From Candidatus Zhuqueibacterota bacterium (lineage in GTDB: Bacteria > Zhuqueibacterota > Zhuqueibacteria > Zhuqueibacterales > Zhuqueibacteraceae), in assembly GCA_022616415.1 (NCBI GenBank), contig JAKEEU010000031.1, positions 1 to 64,000 on the forward strand: DNA of 64,000 nt. Direction: 5' to 3'. A program made the position numbers and the translations under genes. The notes beneath the pieces were generated by a model. It made no database searches. It was not told the DNA's origin and worked only from the letters and a program-made list of their open reading frames with translations. The first letter of the stretch is position 1; each line of letters starts with the position of its first letter. Of this stretch, positions 53,851 to 61,436 are shown one piece after another.

Positions 53851-54468
53851 TTATAAAGGACCAAGATGAAGAAATCCGTCTCGGTCGTAACGATCCAGCA
53901 ATTTATCCAGCAAGTCAAGTTTGATCTCCACATCAGAAAAATACCGTTCCTTTGCGACGATCAAATCGTCATGAAAGTCTCCGGCATTCAATATTATTTG
54001 CCCATTGCTGTCGTTCTTCAAATGAAGACCTGGGTTATTGTGCGTGAGAGCATATTTCTTGTTCTTGATGGTAAACATATGAACAAGGCCGTTGCGGAGG
54101 CTATCGTATAGCCCACTTGCGTCATATCGACCCTTTGGAAAATATTCATCTATGAAGCTGGTGTAGGCGGTTTCGACTTTCCCCTTTGTACTCGTTCCCC
54201 ACCAAAACCCAGCCAGGTAGTCAATAGCACACGTCATGAAAATAAACCCAATGAGCGCATCTTGTGTGTGAACAAGTCGGTTGATTGGTCCAATAACCCA
54301 ATCATCGAAATGCGGCCAGAAATAATTACAAAACCAAGCGAGCTTTTGTGAATGCGGTGAAATAGAGCTAATAAGAATTGGTGATACGGGCGATCCGCTT
54401 GGTGAAGATAATGAACCGCCAGATTCTGGCAGTTTTAGTATTGAGCCAACTGAAGGCGTCGTGCCCAT
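53851..54468 (-). CDS. HEPN-like protein with RxxxxH motif
   Basis: 205 residues. After a Ser/Pro-rich, probably disordered first 40 residues come helices (ALIGFIFMTCAIDYLAGFWW), then YDSLRNGLVHMFTIKNKKYA. R125-N-G-L-V-H130 fits the Rx4H catalytic motif of HEPN ribonucleases. The C-terminal part is helical (VEIKLDLLDKLLDRYDRDGF). The gene is 63 bases downstream of the TIR-nuclease gene on the same strand, so the two may be one defence-type operon. I do not know an annotated family for it. Confidence 0.6.
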   Translation of the reverse strand: MGTTPSVGSILKLPESGGSLSSPSGSPVSPILISSISPHSQKLAWFCNYFWPHFDDWVIGPINRLVHTQDALIGFIFMTCAIDYLAGFWWGTSTKGKVETAYTSFIDEYFPKGRYDASGLYDSLRNGLVHMFTIKNKKYALTHNNPGLHLKNDSNGQIILNAGDFHDDLIVAKERYFSDVEIKLDLLDKLLDRYDRDGFLHLGPL

Positions 54469-54531
54469 GTTTATTCTCCTCTATGTGCCGTACTATCATT
54501 TATGGTGATATGCTAGCGTTTTACTAGAAAT

Positions 54532-55893
54532 TCATAATAGTATTTCATGGATACGAAGATAAATATTACCTGTTTGAGCGGCGTGGCGTCGTTTTCTCAA
54601 TAGAAGCTGAATCAAGTCTATCCGTCCCTCAAGAACAGCCATCAAGTCGCTACCGTCCATTAAAATCATCAAGCGTCTACCCGATGAGTGTGTTTTAACA
54701 GCATCTTCGGAAAAGCTGTTAATCGACAAGAACAGGCCAAGCGTGTTATCGAGTTTTCTTGAAAGTTTTCCCGCAAAATGGTCAAGTTCGTCTGCTCCAA
54801 CCGGCTGTTGCTGCCACTTTGCTTCAAAGAGATAATCAGTGCTGTCAAAAGTAAAGGCACCGTCGATTTGTTCTCCAACAATTTTAAATGAAGCTTTAGG
54901 ATCTAGATCAAAAAGAGAAAAAAGTTCGTTTATAATTCTTTCCAATTTATAACCTCGTCCTTGAGGATCTTCCGAACTCAGCAACAAATAATATTCTTGA
55001 GTTAGTCTCTCAAGTTTTTCTTTGACCGCAGTAGTTCGTAAAAGCGCCTCATAAGTCGCACGCCGTCGTTCCTCTATTTTCTTTTGTTCAGTGTGCAATT
55101 CTTCATGAATGGCAACGAGTTTCCTAAGTGCTTCGACTGAAGCCTTTGCCTGCCTAGCCTTTTCCTGACCGTCTTCCAAACGGACCAAATGACTGAAATC
55201 GTCAATTAGAGCCACCTCACTCATGAGTCTCAGTAAGTCCGTTAGATACTCGTCCTGATGAGTAGCCAAAGTATCAACTACTGTTGTGACAATATTTCGT
55301 TTATAATCGTTCCAGTTTAGTCGTGTCAAAATCGCGGGATTACCCAAAGTAGTTGTTAGAAAGCTTCTTAGGTCGGCTTTATACCAATAGATGTTGGTAA
55401 GTGCCTCCTTTAAGGCCACGATAGCTGCAGGTGCTATTCTTTTAGGCATAAAGCTATACTCCTGAGAGTTTAATTGATCTAACGTACCTCTTAAAACAGC
55501 CTTACAAATTTGTTGTGCTACATATTTAATGCCACGGCTAGTAGAGACAGCTACTCTATCTGCAAGAGTCGGAGAATGGTGCCTAACTTCTTCTATGGTA
55601 ATATTATGCCATATTGGTAAAATGACTTTTTCGCCGACACTTTCTTTTGCTATGAGTCCATCAAGTTCCTTTTTCGGCCATTCTTTTCTAAAAAACGCGG
55701 TGCTAAGAATTACCAATCCAAACTTAGATTCTGACAATCCTTTATCAATGCTTCGACGGAGGCTGTCGCCAATCGTTAATTCGAAGTCATCAAACCATAC
55801 TTTAAGACCAAATCTCTTTAATTCCATGACCAGTGGATTTACTACCTCGGGCTTATCTTCGCTGGCATGGCATATAAAAACGTCATATCTCAT
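54532..55893 (-). CDS. TIR domain protein with C-terminal PD-(D/E)XK nuclease-like domain
   Basis: 453 residues. TIR domain at 1-135: YDVFICHASEDKPEVVNPLV, LKVWFDDFELTIGDSLRRSI, with the NADase-type catalytic Glu E76 in EWPKKELDGL. A helical middle (150-305: ALTNIYWYKADLRSFLTTTL, coiled-coil to 300) leads to a restriction-endonuclease-like domain with D344 in GEQIDGAF and E357-x-K359 in DYLFEAKW. TIR plus REase architecture recalls anti-phage proteins that sense infection and then deplete NAD or cut nucleic acid; activity here is not shown. Lower GC than the neighbours and located amid repeat-bounded cargo suggest transfer. Confidence 0.82.
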   Translation of the reverse strand: MRYDVFICHASEDKPEVVNPLVMELKRFGLKVWFDDFELTIGDSLRRSIDKGLSESKFGLVILSTAFFRKEWPKKELDGLIAKESVGEKVILPIWHNITIEEVRHHSPTLADRVAVSTSRGIKYVAQQICKAVLRGTLDQLNSQEYSFMPKRIAPAAIVALKEALTNIYWYKADLRSFLTTTLGNPAILTRLNWNDYKRNIVTTVVDTLATHQDEYLTDLLRLMSEVALIDDFSHLVRLEDGQEKARQAKASVEALRKLVAIHEELHTEQKKIEERRRATYEALLRTTAVKEKLERLTQEYYLLLSSEDPQGRGYKLERIINELFSLFDLDPKASFKIVGEQIDGAFTFDSTDYLFEAKWQQQPVGADELDHFAGKLSRKLDNTLGLFLSINSFSEDAVKTHSSGRRLMILMDGSDLMAVLEGRIDLIQLLLRKRRHAAQTGNIYLRIHEILL

Positions 55894-55951
55894 ATAATTT
55901 TTTCAATTGAAGGATACAAACATGGAGAATCATGATAATTTCACCATTGAC

Positions 55952-56119
55952 CTAACTTGAAATCTCCGGCTCTGCCTCAAAACTTTTAACCGTCTCAACC
56001 GCCGAAATTCTCCCAAACTTCAAAAACTCGAAAATCCCGCCAAAATCATTCTTCAATGGCACGACCGGCACGCCGAGCTTGTCTTGCATCTCGGTGAGCT
56101 TCCAATCGTCGAGAAAAAC
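55952..56119 (-). repeat. DUF512-gene 3'-end direct repeat, copy 3
   Basis: Encodes DDWKLTEMQDKLGVPVVPLK then NDFGGIFEFLKFGRISAVET and ends SFEAEPEISS stop (55952), the same C-terminal tail as the DUF512 gene at 58869. Homology ends near 56119, nine bases before the stop of the deacetylase-like gene (56129). No start codon: it is a tail without a gene. Confidence 0.85.
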
Positions 56120-56128
56120 ATCATGCTC

Positions 56129-57253
56129 TCATGCCTGCAAGAAACGCTTGCCGGCCTCGGCGATCGTGAGATATTCGATGCTGTCTTTCATCGCGTCGTG
56201 CTGCTCGACATACTCCAGCGCTTCGATCACCCGTTCAATATGTCCCAAAATCCGGCCGAATCGTGAGTCGCCGCCGGATTCAAGATGAAACCCGAGACTG
56301 AGATAAACTTCGGAGTTTTGTTGCGTGGCTAGCTCCATCGCCCGATGTATTTGTTCTTTCATATAATCGGCCTGAACATAGTCCGCCAGAATGGCGGTAT
56401 CGGGAATTTCGAGCAGTCTTTGAATCTTCCTCGGTTGCGCGGCAGTAACATCGTTTGCATGATCGTAAACATTGATCCCGCTGGGATAAGCCGATAGAAA
56501 AAGACGATTGGCCAAATAGGATGCTTCCGTCTGTTTTTTCGGTCCCCAAAGTTGAGCAAGCCAGTCATGCATCGTACCGCCGCCATTGGCAAAAAAGGAA
56601 GCATCCACCGCGGAAGCTTCGTATTGAAATAAGGGCTCAACCATTTGAACCGCAGCCAGAACTAAGTCGTTGGCCATCCAACCGCCACAGCGAAAGCTGA
56701 CACAATCGCCGCTGGATTGAATGATTTTATTTTCCACTAACAACACCCGGCATCTTTCCACCACCTGCTGGATTTCCTCTTGGCGGTATACTCCCAAGGG
56801 CACGCCATGACCATAATCGATTTTCTCTTCACCCGCATCATTCCGGTAAGGCACACACAGGCCATACCGGTTATTCTCTTGGGCTCCCCAATCAGGAATC
56901 GAGTGATCCCGCACCGGATCTTTTAGCGCGACGCCACAGACACGCATTAAGCTTATCCAGCAGTGAATATGTAATCCTATTTCACAGTTGCTTTCTTGAA
57001 CGAGTTGAGCGGTTTTGCCGGCATAATATTCCGCCAGCAAGTGGCTGCGCGTAAAGTAAACCGGACAAATGAAATGCGTTACAGGAATGCGATCCGCAAA
57101 TTTCCTATTGAAATACTTAATGGCCTGAATGCCACGATCAAAGCGAAAATGCGGCGAACCTGCCGGATTGTACGATTCATTTAAAGGATAGTCCAGACCA
57201 TCCCAATCGCACGTGACCGTGATAATCACCTTTCCATGTTTAGCTGGCAACAT
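56129..57253 (-). CDS. Polysaccharide deacetylase-like (NodB-like fold) protein
   Basis: 374 residues from ATG 57253. The start VTCDWDGLDYPLNESYNPAG and later FRFDRGIQAIKYFNRKFADR, VTHFICPVYFTRSHLLAEYY, EIGLHIHCWISLMRV, SFRCGGWMANDLVLA fit a divergent CE4 (NodB-homology) fold with D-W-D and H-x-H metal sites. The first 17 codons of the longer frame (from 57304) are tail copy 2, so the natural 5' end may have been lost or replaced; a GTG at 57229 is another candidate. Its stop lies nine bases before copy 3. Role unknown; deacetylases of this type modify surface polysaccharide. Confidence 0.7.
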   Translation of the reverse strand: MLPAKHGKVIITVTCDWDGLDYPLNESYNPAGSPHFRFDRGIQAIKYFNRKFADRIPVTHFICPVYFTRSHLLAEYYAGKTAQLVQESNCEIGLHIHCWISLMRVCGVALKDPVRDHSIPDWGAQENNRYGLCVPYRNDAGEEKIDYGHGVPLGVYRQEEIQQVVERCRVLLVENKIIQSSGDCVSFRCGGWMANDLVLAAVQMVEPLFQYEASAVDASFFANGGGTMHDWLAQLWGPKKQTEASYLANRLFLSAYPSGINVYDHANDVTAAQPRKIQRLLEIPDTAILADYVQADYMKEQIHRAMELATQQNSEVYLSLGFHLESGGDSRFGRILGHIERVIEALEYVEQHDAMKDSIEYLTIAEAGKRFLQA

Positions 57254-57445
57254 CCGGCTCCGCCTCAAAACTTTTAACCTCCTCAAAAGCCGCAACTCTC
57301 CCAAACTTCAAAAACTCAAAAATGCCGCTAAAATCATTCTTCAACGGCACGACCGGCACGCCGAGCCTTTCCTGCATCTCGGTGAGCTTCCAATCATCGA
57401 GGAAAATCTGCTTGTCGTTCAGGCAGCTTTTCGGCAGGAAAACCG
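57240..57445 (-). repeat. DUF512-gene 3'-end direct repeat, copy 2
   Basis: Reads VFLPKSCLNDKQIFLDDWKL, TEMQERLGVPVVPLKNDFSG and IFEFLKFGRVAAFEEVKSFE, ending EAEPDVAS stop at 57240. It begins next to the TAA of the VapC remnant (57448). Nucleotide similarity to the DUF512 3' end is obvious through the whole 206 bases. Confidence 0.88.
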
Positions 57446-57447
57446 CC

Positions 57448-57510
57448 TTATTCAAAAGGATTGAACAACTGAATATCACAATCATCGAAATCACGGGCAT
57501 TTCGCGAGCG
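57448..57510 (-). pseudogene. C-terminal remnant of a VapC (PIN) toxin
   Basis: The frame 57510-57448 reads RSRNARDFDDCDIQLFNPFE stop. The pattern TRN-x2-DF-x3-G/C-x2-x-x-NP-F/W is the very end of PIN-domain VapC toxins, including the last conserved Asp. Nothing of the preceding 110 or so residues remains; the antitoxin gene stops 15 bases upstream. The toxin was deleted except for its last 20 codons. Confidence 0.6.
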
Positions 57511-57525
57511 TCAGATAAAGATACT

Positions 57526-57807
57526 TCATTCGGCTATCTCGAGCATGGCGTTGGGTCGATCCCGGTGGGTTGGCGCCTCAATCTCGACAGGTTCAGACTT
57601 GTGGATTTCACGCAACTCATCCAGAAGCTCGGCAATGGTCGGTCGAGCTTGGCGGGCGCGAAGATTCATCAGTTGATTAAAAAGGTTGACGTCAACTACG
57701 ACGCTAACGGGTTTATTTTGCTCGTAAACGATTTGTGGCTCCTGCAAAGACGCGCGCACGATCTCCGCAAAGCGGTCTTTCACATCAGTTACAGTCGAAG
57801 TTCTCAT
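57526..57807 (-). CDS. Phd/YefM family antitoxin (orphan)
   Basis: 93 residues from ATG 57807 (RTSTVTDVKDRFAEIVRASL), then EPQIVYEQNKPVSVVVDVNL, the classical Phd fold with its dimerisation strands; the C-terminal half (RPTIAELLDELREI) is the toxin-binding helix. The toxin normally follows, but only a 20-codon VapC end is left, so this antitoxin is probably orphaned or protects against a toxin encoded elsewhere. The start codon was chosen over an ATG at 57822 because of the family start. Confidence 0.8.
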   Translation of the reverse strand: MRTSTVTDVKDRFAEIVRASLQEPQIVYEQNKPVSVVVDVNLFNQLMNLRARQARPTIAELLDELREIHKSEPVEIEAPTHRDRPNAMLEIAE

Positions 57808-57935
57808 AAGCACACCTCGCACTTTTGGTTATTCGCAATTACGTCTATCCGATTAAGCGGATGTCAACAAGAATATAATCAAACCTTCGGAGAACTTCAA
57901 GTTTCGCCAGATCAAGATGAAAGTTCTTGAGACAA

Positions 57936-58847
57936 TCAGTCGTCGAGTATTTGAGTCACTCTTCTTCGACCATCCAATTTAATCTGCAACTCCAGTTTTA
58001 TGCGCGTGTTCCGACCAACTAAAGCCTGGCGAGAGGGATTCGGCAAACGAAAGGGGCTTTTTACCCAACGGCGCACACAAAGTACATTGATGACCTCGGA
58101 AATCAATTTACCACCTTCGGTAATAACTCCCATTAAAACTGGCAGAGGGTAGTAGTCAAAAGGGTGCCCCAAATGAAAGCGGGTATTAAAACGAACGAGC
58201 CGCTGGCGTTTAACGATGCTCTGTTCCAACAATTGTTCATAATTCAGCAGAACATCAGGTGAACCAGTATCAAAATCAGCATGGATTGCTAAACCATTGT
58301 CAACGAGATCATGCGGAGACTGTTCTTTGTTGGCAACAATGATTGGAAGGCTTGGATAAAAATTATTGTAAGAAAGAGCTGCCCAATCCGATTCCTCAAT
58401 CATCGGGGCAGCCGCAAAGACAAAGGGGATCAAGCCATATTGCTCGCCAATCGCCTGCAATTTTTCATCTGTTGGGTAATTTTCCCAAGTCGGGCCAGAT
58501 TCAATAACTTTTCTGCCACAAACCAATATCCATTTGGCGTGATGCAGCTTTAGCATTTGATCAATCCAATCCAGATGATTTGCATACGCCTCTTCCTGAA
58601 TCGCGTCACGCTCTTCATCCGACATGGCCAGATATTCGTCAAATGTGATAGCAAAAATATCACGTGTGGCCGCTGGCAAAGCCGGAATCTGCGCGCCGCC
58701 CGAAAGGCTACGCCCGTCGGGGGCTTTTGAGCCGTTTTTCTTTTTCCGAGCCGAAGCGAGACGCTTTTCTATAAGATCAAGCTCGTCGGGGGCGAAATCA
58801 TCGATTGTTTCCAAAACCTGATCGAGGGTCGAATTTTTAGTTTCCAT
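57936..58847 (-). CDS. Retropepsin-like family protein, full-length paralogue P4
   Basis: 303 residues, the second full-length member. The N-terminal module has the same landmarks (LDQVLETIDDFAPDELDLIE, ITFDEYLAMSDEERDAIQEE, MLKLHHAKWILVCGRKVI, GPTWENYPTDEK, APMIEESDWAALSYNNFYPS) with an extra Ser/Gly/Pro linker at 36-60. The second part has HADFDTGSPDVLLNYEQL with D193-T-G-S and QALVGRNTRIKLELQIKLDG with VGRN at 277-280. Cysteines C110 and C257 are present. Adjacent to the orphan antitoxin and the DUF512 gene. P1 and P4 differ enough to be old duplicates. Function unknown. Confidence 0.7.
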   Translation of the reverse strand: METKNSTLDQVLETIDDFAPDELDLIEKRLASARKKKNGSKAPDGRSLSGGAQIPALPAATRDIFAITFDEYLAMSDEERDAIQEEAYANHLDWIDQMLKLHHAKWILVCGRKVIESGPTWENYPTDEKLQAIGEQYGLIPFVFAAAPMIEESDWAALSYNNFYPSLPIIVANKEQSPHDLVDNGLAIHADFDTGSPDVLLNYEQLLEQSIVKRQRLVRFNTRFHLGHPFDYYPLPVLMGVITEGGKLISEVINVLCVRRWVKSPFRLPNPSRQALVGRNTRIKLELQIKLDGRRRVTQILDD

Positions 58848-58868
58848 AACGGCCTCGTTTTAATATGG

Positions 58869-59076
58869 TTAATTTTGGAGATCGAATTCAACTTCCAAAG
58901 CCTTTGCTGTCTCAAAAGCCGAAATTCTTCCAAATTTCAAAAACTCAAAAATGCCGCTAAAATCATTCTTCAACGGCACGACCGGCACGCCGAGCTTGTC
59001 TTGCATCTCGGTGAGCTGCCAATCATCGAGAAAAATCTGCTTGTCGTTCAGGCAGCTTTTCGGCAGGAAAACCGCT
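58869..59076 (-). repeat. DUF512-gene 3'-end direct repeat, copy 1 (in the intact gene)
   Basis: The intact gene end: VFLPKSCLNDKQIFLDDWQL, TEMQDKLGVPVVPLKNDFSG, IFEFLKFGRISAFETAKALE and VEFDLQN. Copies 2 and 3 share the first parts almost unchanged and differ mainly in the last ten codons. Confidence 0.88.
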
Positions 59077-60215
59077 GCGCCGAGATCGCGCTCTTTCAGC
59101 GCCGCGAAAATATCCTGGCCCGTGAGCAAACCGGACACGCGGATCGTGTCGCCGTAGAACTTGTTGACGATGGTGATCAACTCCGGATCAAAATTTTTGA
59201 TCTGCCGCAAGCGCGGCAGAATGTGTTCGGCGAGAAAGCCGCCAGCCAAAGTCGCGGTCACGAGCGTGACTTTGGTTGGCTGCCGCAAACGTTTCGAAAG
59301 GCGCGCGGCTTGCTTATCATTGAAATCATCCAACAAATCACGCAGCATGCCGACGCCGTTTTCCATTTGCTCAAAAGCATCGTAGCGGCTCGCCGGCGGA
59401 ATCGGCTCTTCGGCCATGATGTAAAATTCATCGGAAGGATAAACGAAATGCGTTCCCAAACGCTGGCGAAACTCGGCGGCGTAATCGTCGGCGATGCGCA
59501 AAAACTGCTGCACATAAGCTTTCGTCACCGGCTTGATCGGCGTCAAGCCTTCGCGGTGCTTGGTCAAACCGACCGGCACGACGGCGACGCTGCGGAGGTG
59601 CGGGTAAAATCCGGCGAGATCCGAGAGCGTTTTGCGCAACACTTCGCCGTCATTAATTTCCGGACAAAGCACGATCTGCGTGTGCAGCTCGATGCCGTTT
59701 TGCGTGAGATAAGTGAATTTATCCAACAACCGGTCGTCGAATTTGATGCCGAGTAGAAATTGGCGCACCGCCGGTTCCGTAGCATGCACGGAAATAAACA
59801 ACGGCGTCAGCCGCTGGCGCACGATGCGCTCCAAATCGGCGCGCGACATGTTGCTGAGCGTGACGTAATGCCCGGAAAGAAACGACAACCGAAAATCCTC
59901 GTCGCGAAAATACATCGTCGAGCGCATGCCGGCCGGATTTTGATCGACGAAGCAAAAGATGCAATCGTTGCCGCAGCGGCGGATTTTCAGCGGCGCGAAA
60001 TTCACGCCGAGGCTGTCGTCAGTATCCTTTTCAATATCAAAAATAATATGCTCATCGCCATGACGGATTTCCATTTCAATCGCATCTTCGGCGGTGAGAA
60101 AGCGGTAATCGAGAATATCGCGCACCGGCTCGCCATTGATGCGCAGCACTTCGTCGCCTGGACACAGGCCTAGCTCGTGCCCGGTGCTGTTGTGGTCAAT
60201 TGTGATAATTTTCAC
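58869..60215 (-). CDS. DUF512 family PDZ/radical-SAM-like protein
   Basis: 448 residues from GTG 60215, where the PDZ-like start KIITIDHNSTGHELGLCPGD begins; upstream codons to 60287 lie in the GTCATTGCGAG repeat. Cysteines C81, C85, C88 (RRCGNDCIFCFVDQNP) fit a radical SAM 4Fe-4S site (CxxxCxxC), with SFLSGHYVTLSNM following as in this family, and the DUF512 domain fills the C-terminal half. The exact reaction is not known to me. Its last 68 codons (58869-59076) are the sequence repeated downstream as copies 2 and 3. Confidence 0.85.
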   Translation of the reverse strand: MKIITIDHNSTGHELGLCPGDEVLRINGEPVRDILDYRFLTAEDAIEMEIRHGDEHIIFDIEKDTDDSLGVNFAPLKIRRCGNDCIFCFVDQNPAGMRSTMYFRDEDFRLSFLSGHYVTLSNMSRADLERIVRQRLTPLFISVHATEPAVRQFLLGIKFDDRLLDKFTYLTQNGIELHTQIVLCPEINDGEVLRKTLSDLAGFYPHLRSVAVVPVGLTKHREGLTPIKPVTKAYVQQFLRIADDYAAEFRQRLGTHFVYPSDEFYIMAEEPIPPASRYDAFEQMENGVGMLRDLLDDFNDKQAARLSKRLRQPTKVTLVTATLAGGFLAEHILPRLRQIKNFDPELITIVNKFYGDTIRVSGLLTGQDIFAALKERDLGAAVFLPKSCLNDKQIFLDDWQLTEMQDKLGVPVVPLKNDFSGIFEFLKFGRISAFETAKALEVEFDLQN

Positions 60216-60257
60216 TGGGACTCGAAAATTGTATAACTTTAGCAGTCCGAAGAAGCC

Positions 60258-60338
60258 GTCATTGCGAGGCGTTTTTTGCCGAAGCAATCTTATACGCCCT
60301 CTCGAGAGATTGCTTCACTAGAAAACGCTCGCAATGAC
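60258..60338. repeat. GTCATTGCGAG-type interspersed inverted repeat
   Basis: GTCATTGCGAG (60258-60268) and its complement CTCGCAATGAC (60328-60338) bound an inner pair AAGCAATCT / AGATTGCTT (60282-60290, 60307-60315). This is the widespread GTCATTGCGAG...GCAATCTC element of many bacterial genomes. It lies between the DUF2268-like gene and the DUF512 gene start. Confidence 0.75.
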
Positions 60339-60348
60339 ACCTACTCAT

Positions 60349-61302
60349 TCATTGGCCAAACTTCTTGGCATACCCGCTCTCTTGCAGGAACGCCTCGAAA
60401 TCAGCAATTTCCAAAATTTGTTTGATCGCTTCACGCTTATTCGGGGCGCGCCGGTAAAACGCCTCGGTGATTTTGTAACCCATCCAGTATCCCAAATCTT
60501 TGGGACGCCCGTCGGGGCCGCTGTCATACCAGCCGGAGAAATCCTTGCCGAGCATCTTCTCTTTGAACTCCTGCCACAGCTTGGCCTCGCGCGGGTTGGC
60601 GTACTCGTAAACGTGCGCGTTGATGTGGCGGCCGGAAATCAGCTCGGCGATAAAATCGGCGCTGCCTTCTTTGATGGATTGCGCGAGCAGTGTCGGGGTT
60701 GAAGCGTCATACTTCTGTTGGTAATGCACCAGCTCGTGGGCCACGATGTGCGGCACTTCTTCGACGGGTTTCAGAACCTGCCGGTGCCAATCACCAAGCT
60801 CCTCGACCGGCATCTCCGGCGTTTTGCCGTACATTTCTGCTCCAATGAGCAACGCGCGCTCGGAAGTGGTGCCGCCCGAATTCATCCGGCCGATTACAAA
60901 ATAAACGTCCGGAAAAACAGCTTCGGGGTAAAGATATTTGAGCGCATAGAAAGCCGCCCGCATTCCCCGCTCCATCTTTTCAATACGCTGTGTGCTCGTG
61001 CGAATCGAGGCGTAATATTTCGGATGCGCCCGAATGGTCTCGGCCAACTTCTCCGCGCTCGAGATACGCAGCTTGGTGAAATCCTGCAATCCGAGCGAGC
61101 CTTTGCTCAGGTAAAGCTGTTCAAATGCCTCGGGCGCAAAAGTAGGGGTGGCACGATCAAAGGCTTCCCAAAACCGGCCGATGTCTTCCACAACGATCCG
61201 CGCCGAGTCCGGATCACTTGCCTGCGCCAGGACAAAATAGGGCGTCGCAAGAGACAAGAAGACTACCGTAACAACCCACGTCGCATTCTTAATAGCCCTC
61301 AA
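60349..61302 (-). CDS. DUF2268-like secreted zinc metalloprotease
   Basis: 317 residues. Signal peptide 1-27 (WVVTVVFLSLATPYFVLAQA). The zinc signature HExxH in PHIVAHELVHYQQKYD near residue 190 is followed by a downstream Glu in IKEGSADFIAEL, an M-gluzincin-like arrangement seen in DUF2268 putative peptidases. It resembles gliding motility GldB-related metalloproteases in shape, but assignment stops at the motif. Periplasmic or lipid-free secreted; substrate unknown. Confidence 0.78.
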   Translation of the reverse strand: MRAIKNATWVVTVVFLSLATPYFVLAQASDPDSARIVVEDIGRFWEAFDRATPTFAPEAFEQLYLSKGSLGLQDFTKLRISSAEKLAETIRAHPKYYASIRTSTQRIEKMERGMRAAFYALKYLYPEAVFPDVYFVIGRMNSGGTTSERALLIGAEMYGKTPEMPVEELGDWHRQVLKPVEEVPHIVAHELVHYQQKYDASTPTLLAQSIKEGSADFIAELISGRHINAHVYEYANPREAKLWQEFKEKMLGKDFSGWYDSGPDGRPKDLGYWMGYKITEAFYRRAPNKREAIKQILEIADFEAFLQESGYAKKFGQ

Positions 61303-61331
61303 CTATAATCTCCATAGAGTCTAAAAACGCC

Positions 61332-61385
61332 AAGCGCCCCCCGACCTTCCTTTTTGAAATTTAATAAGGAAATCGGGGAGCGCTT
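61332..61385 (-). terminator. Candidate terminator of the amidohydrolase gene
   Basis: AAGCGC (61332-61337) pairs with GCGCTT (61380-61385), continued by CCCCCGA/TCGGGGA and TTCCTT/AAGGAA. After the hairpin on the minus strand comes GGCGTTTTTAG, a plausible T tract. The stem words and AT-rich loop resemble the hairpin at 36118-36158. Confidence 0.55.
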
Positions 61386-61436
61386 AAAATTTACGAAATT
61401 AAAAGCTTACAGTCAAGTCATTCAAACATGAGATCA

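Noticed and set aside
57240-57500. 86-residue minus-strand gene containing tail copy 2
   Set aside because: The start region is a chance frame beside the VapC remnant; the rest is only the repeated DUF512 end.
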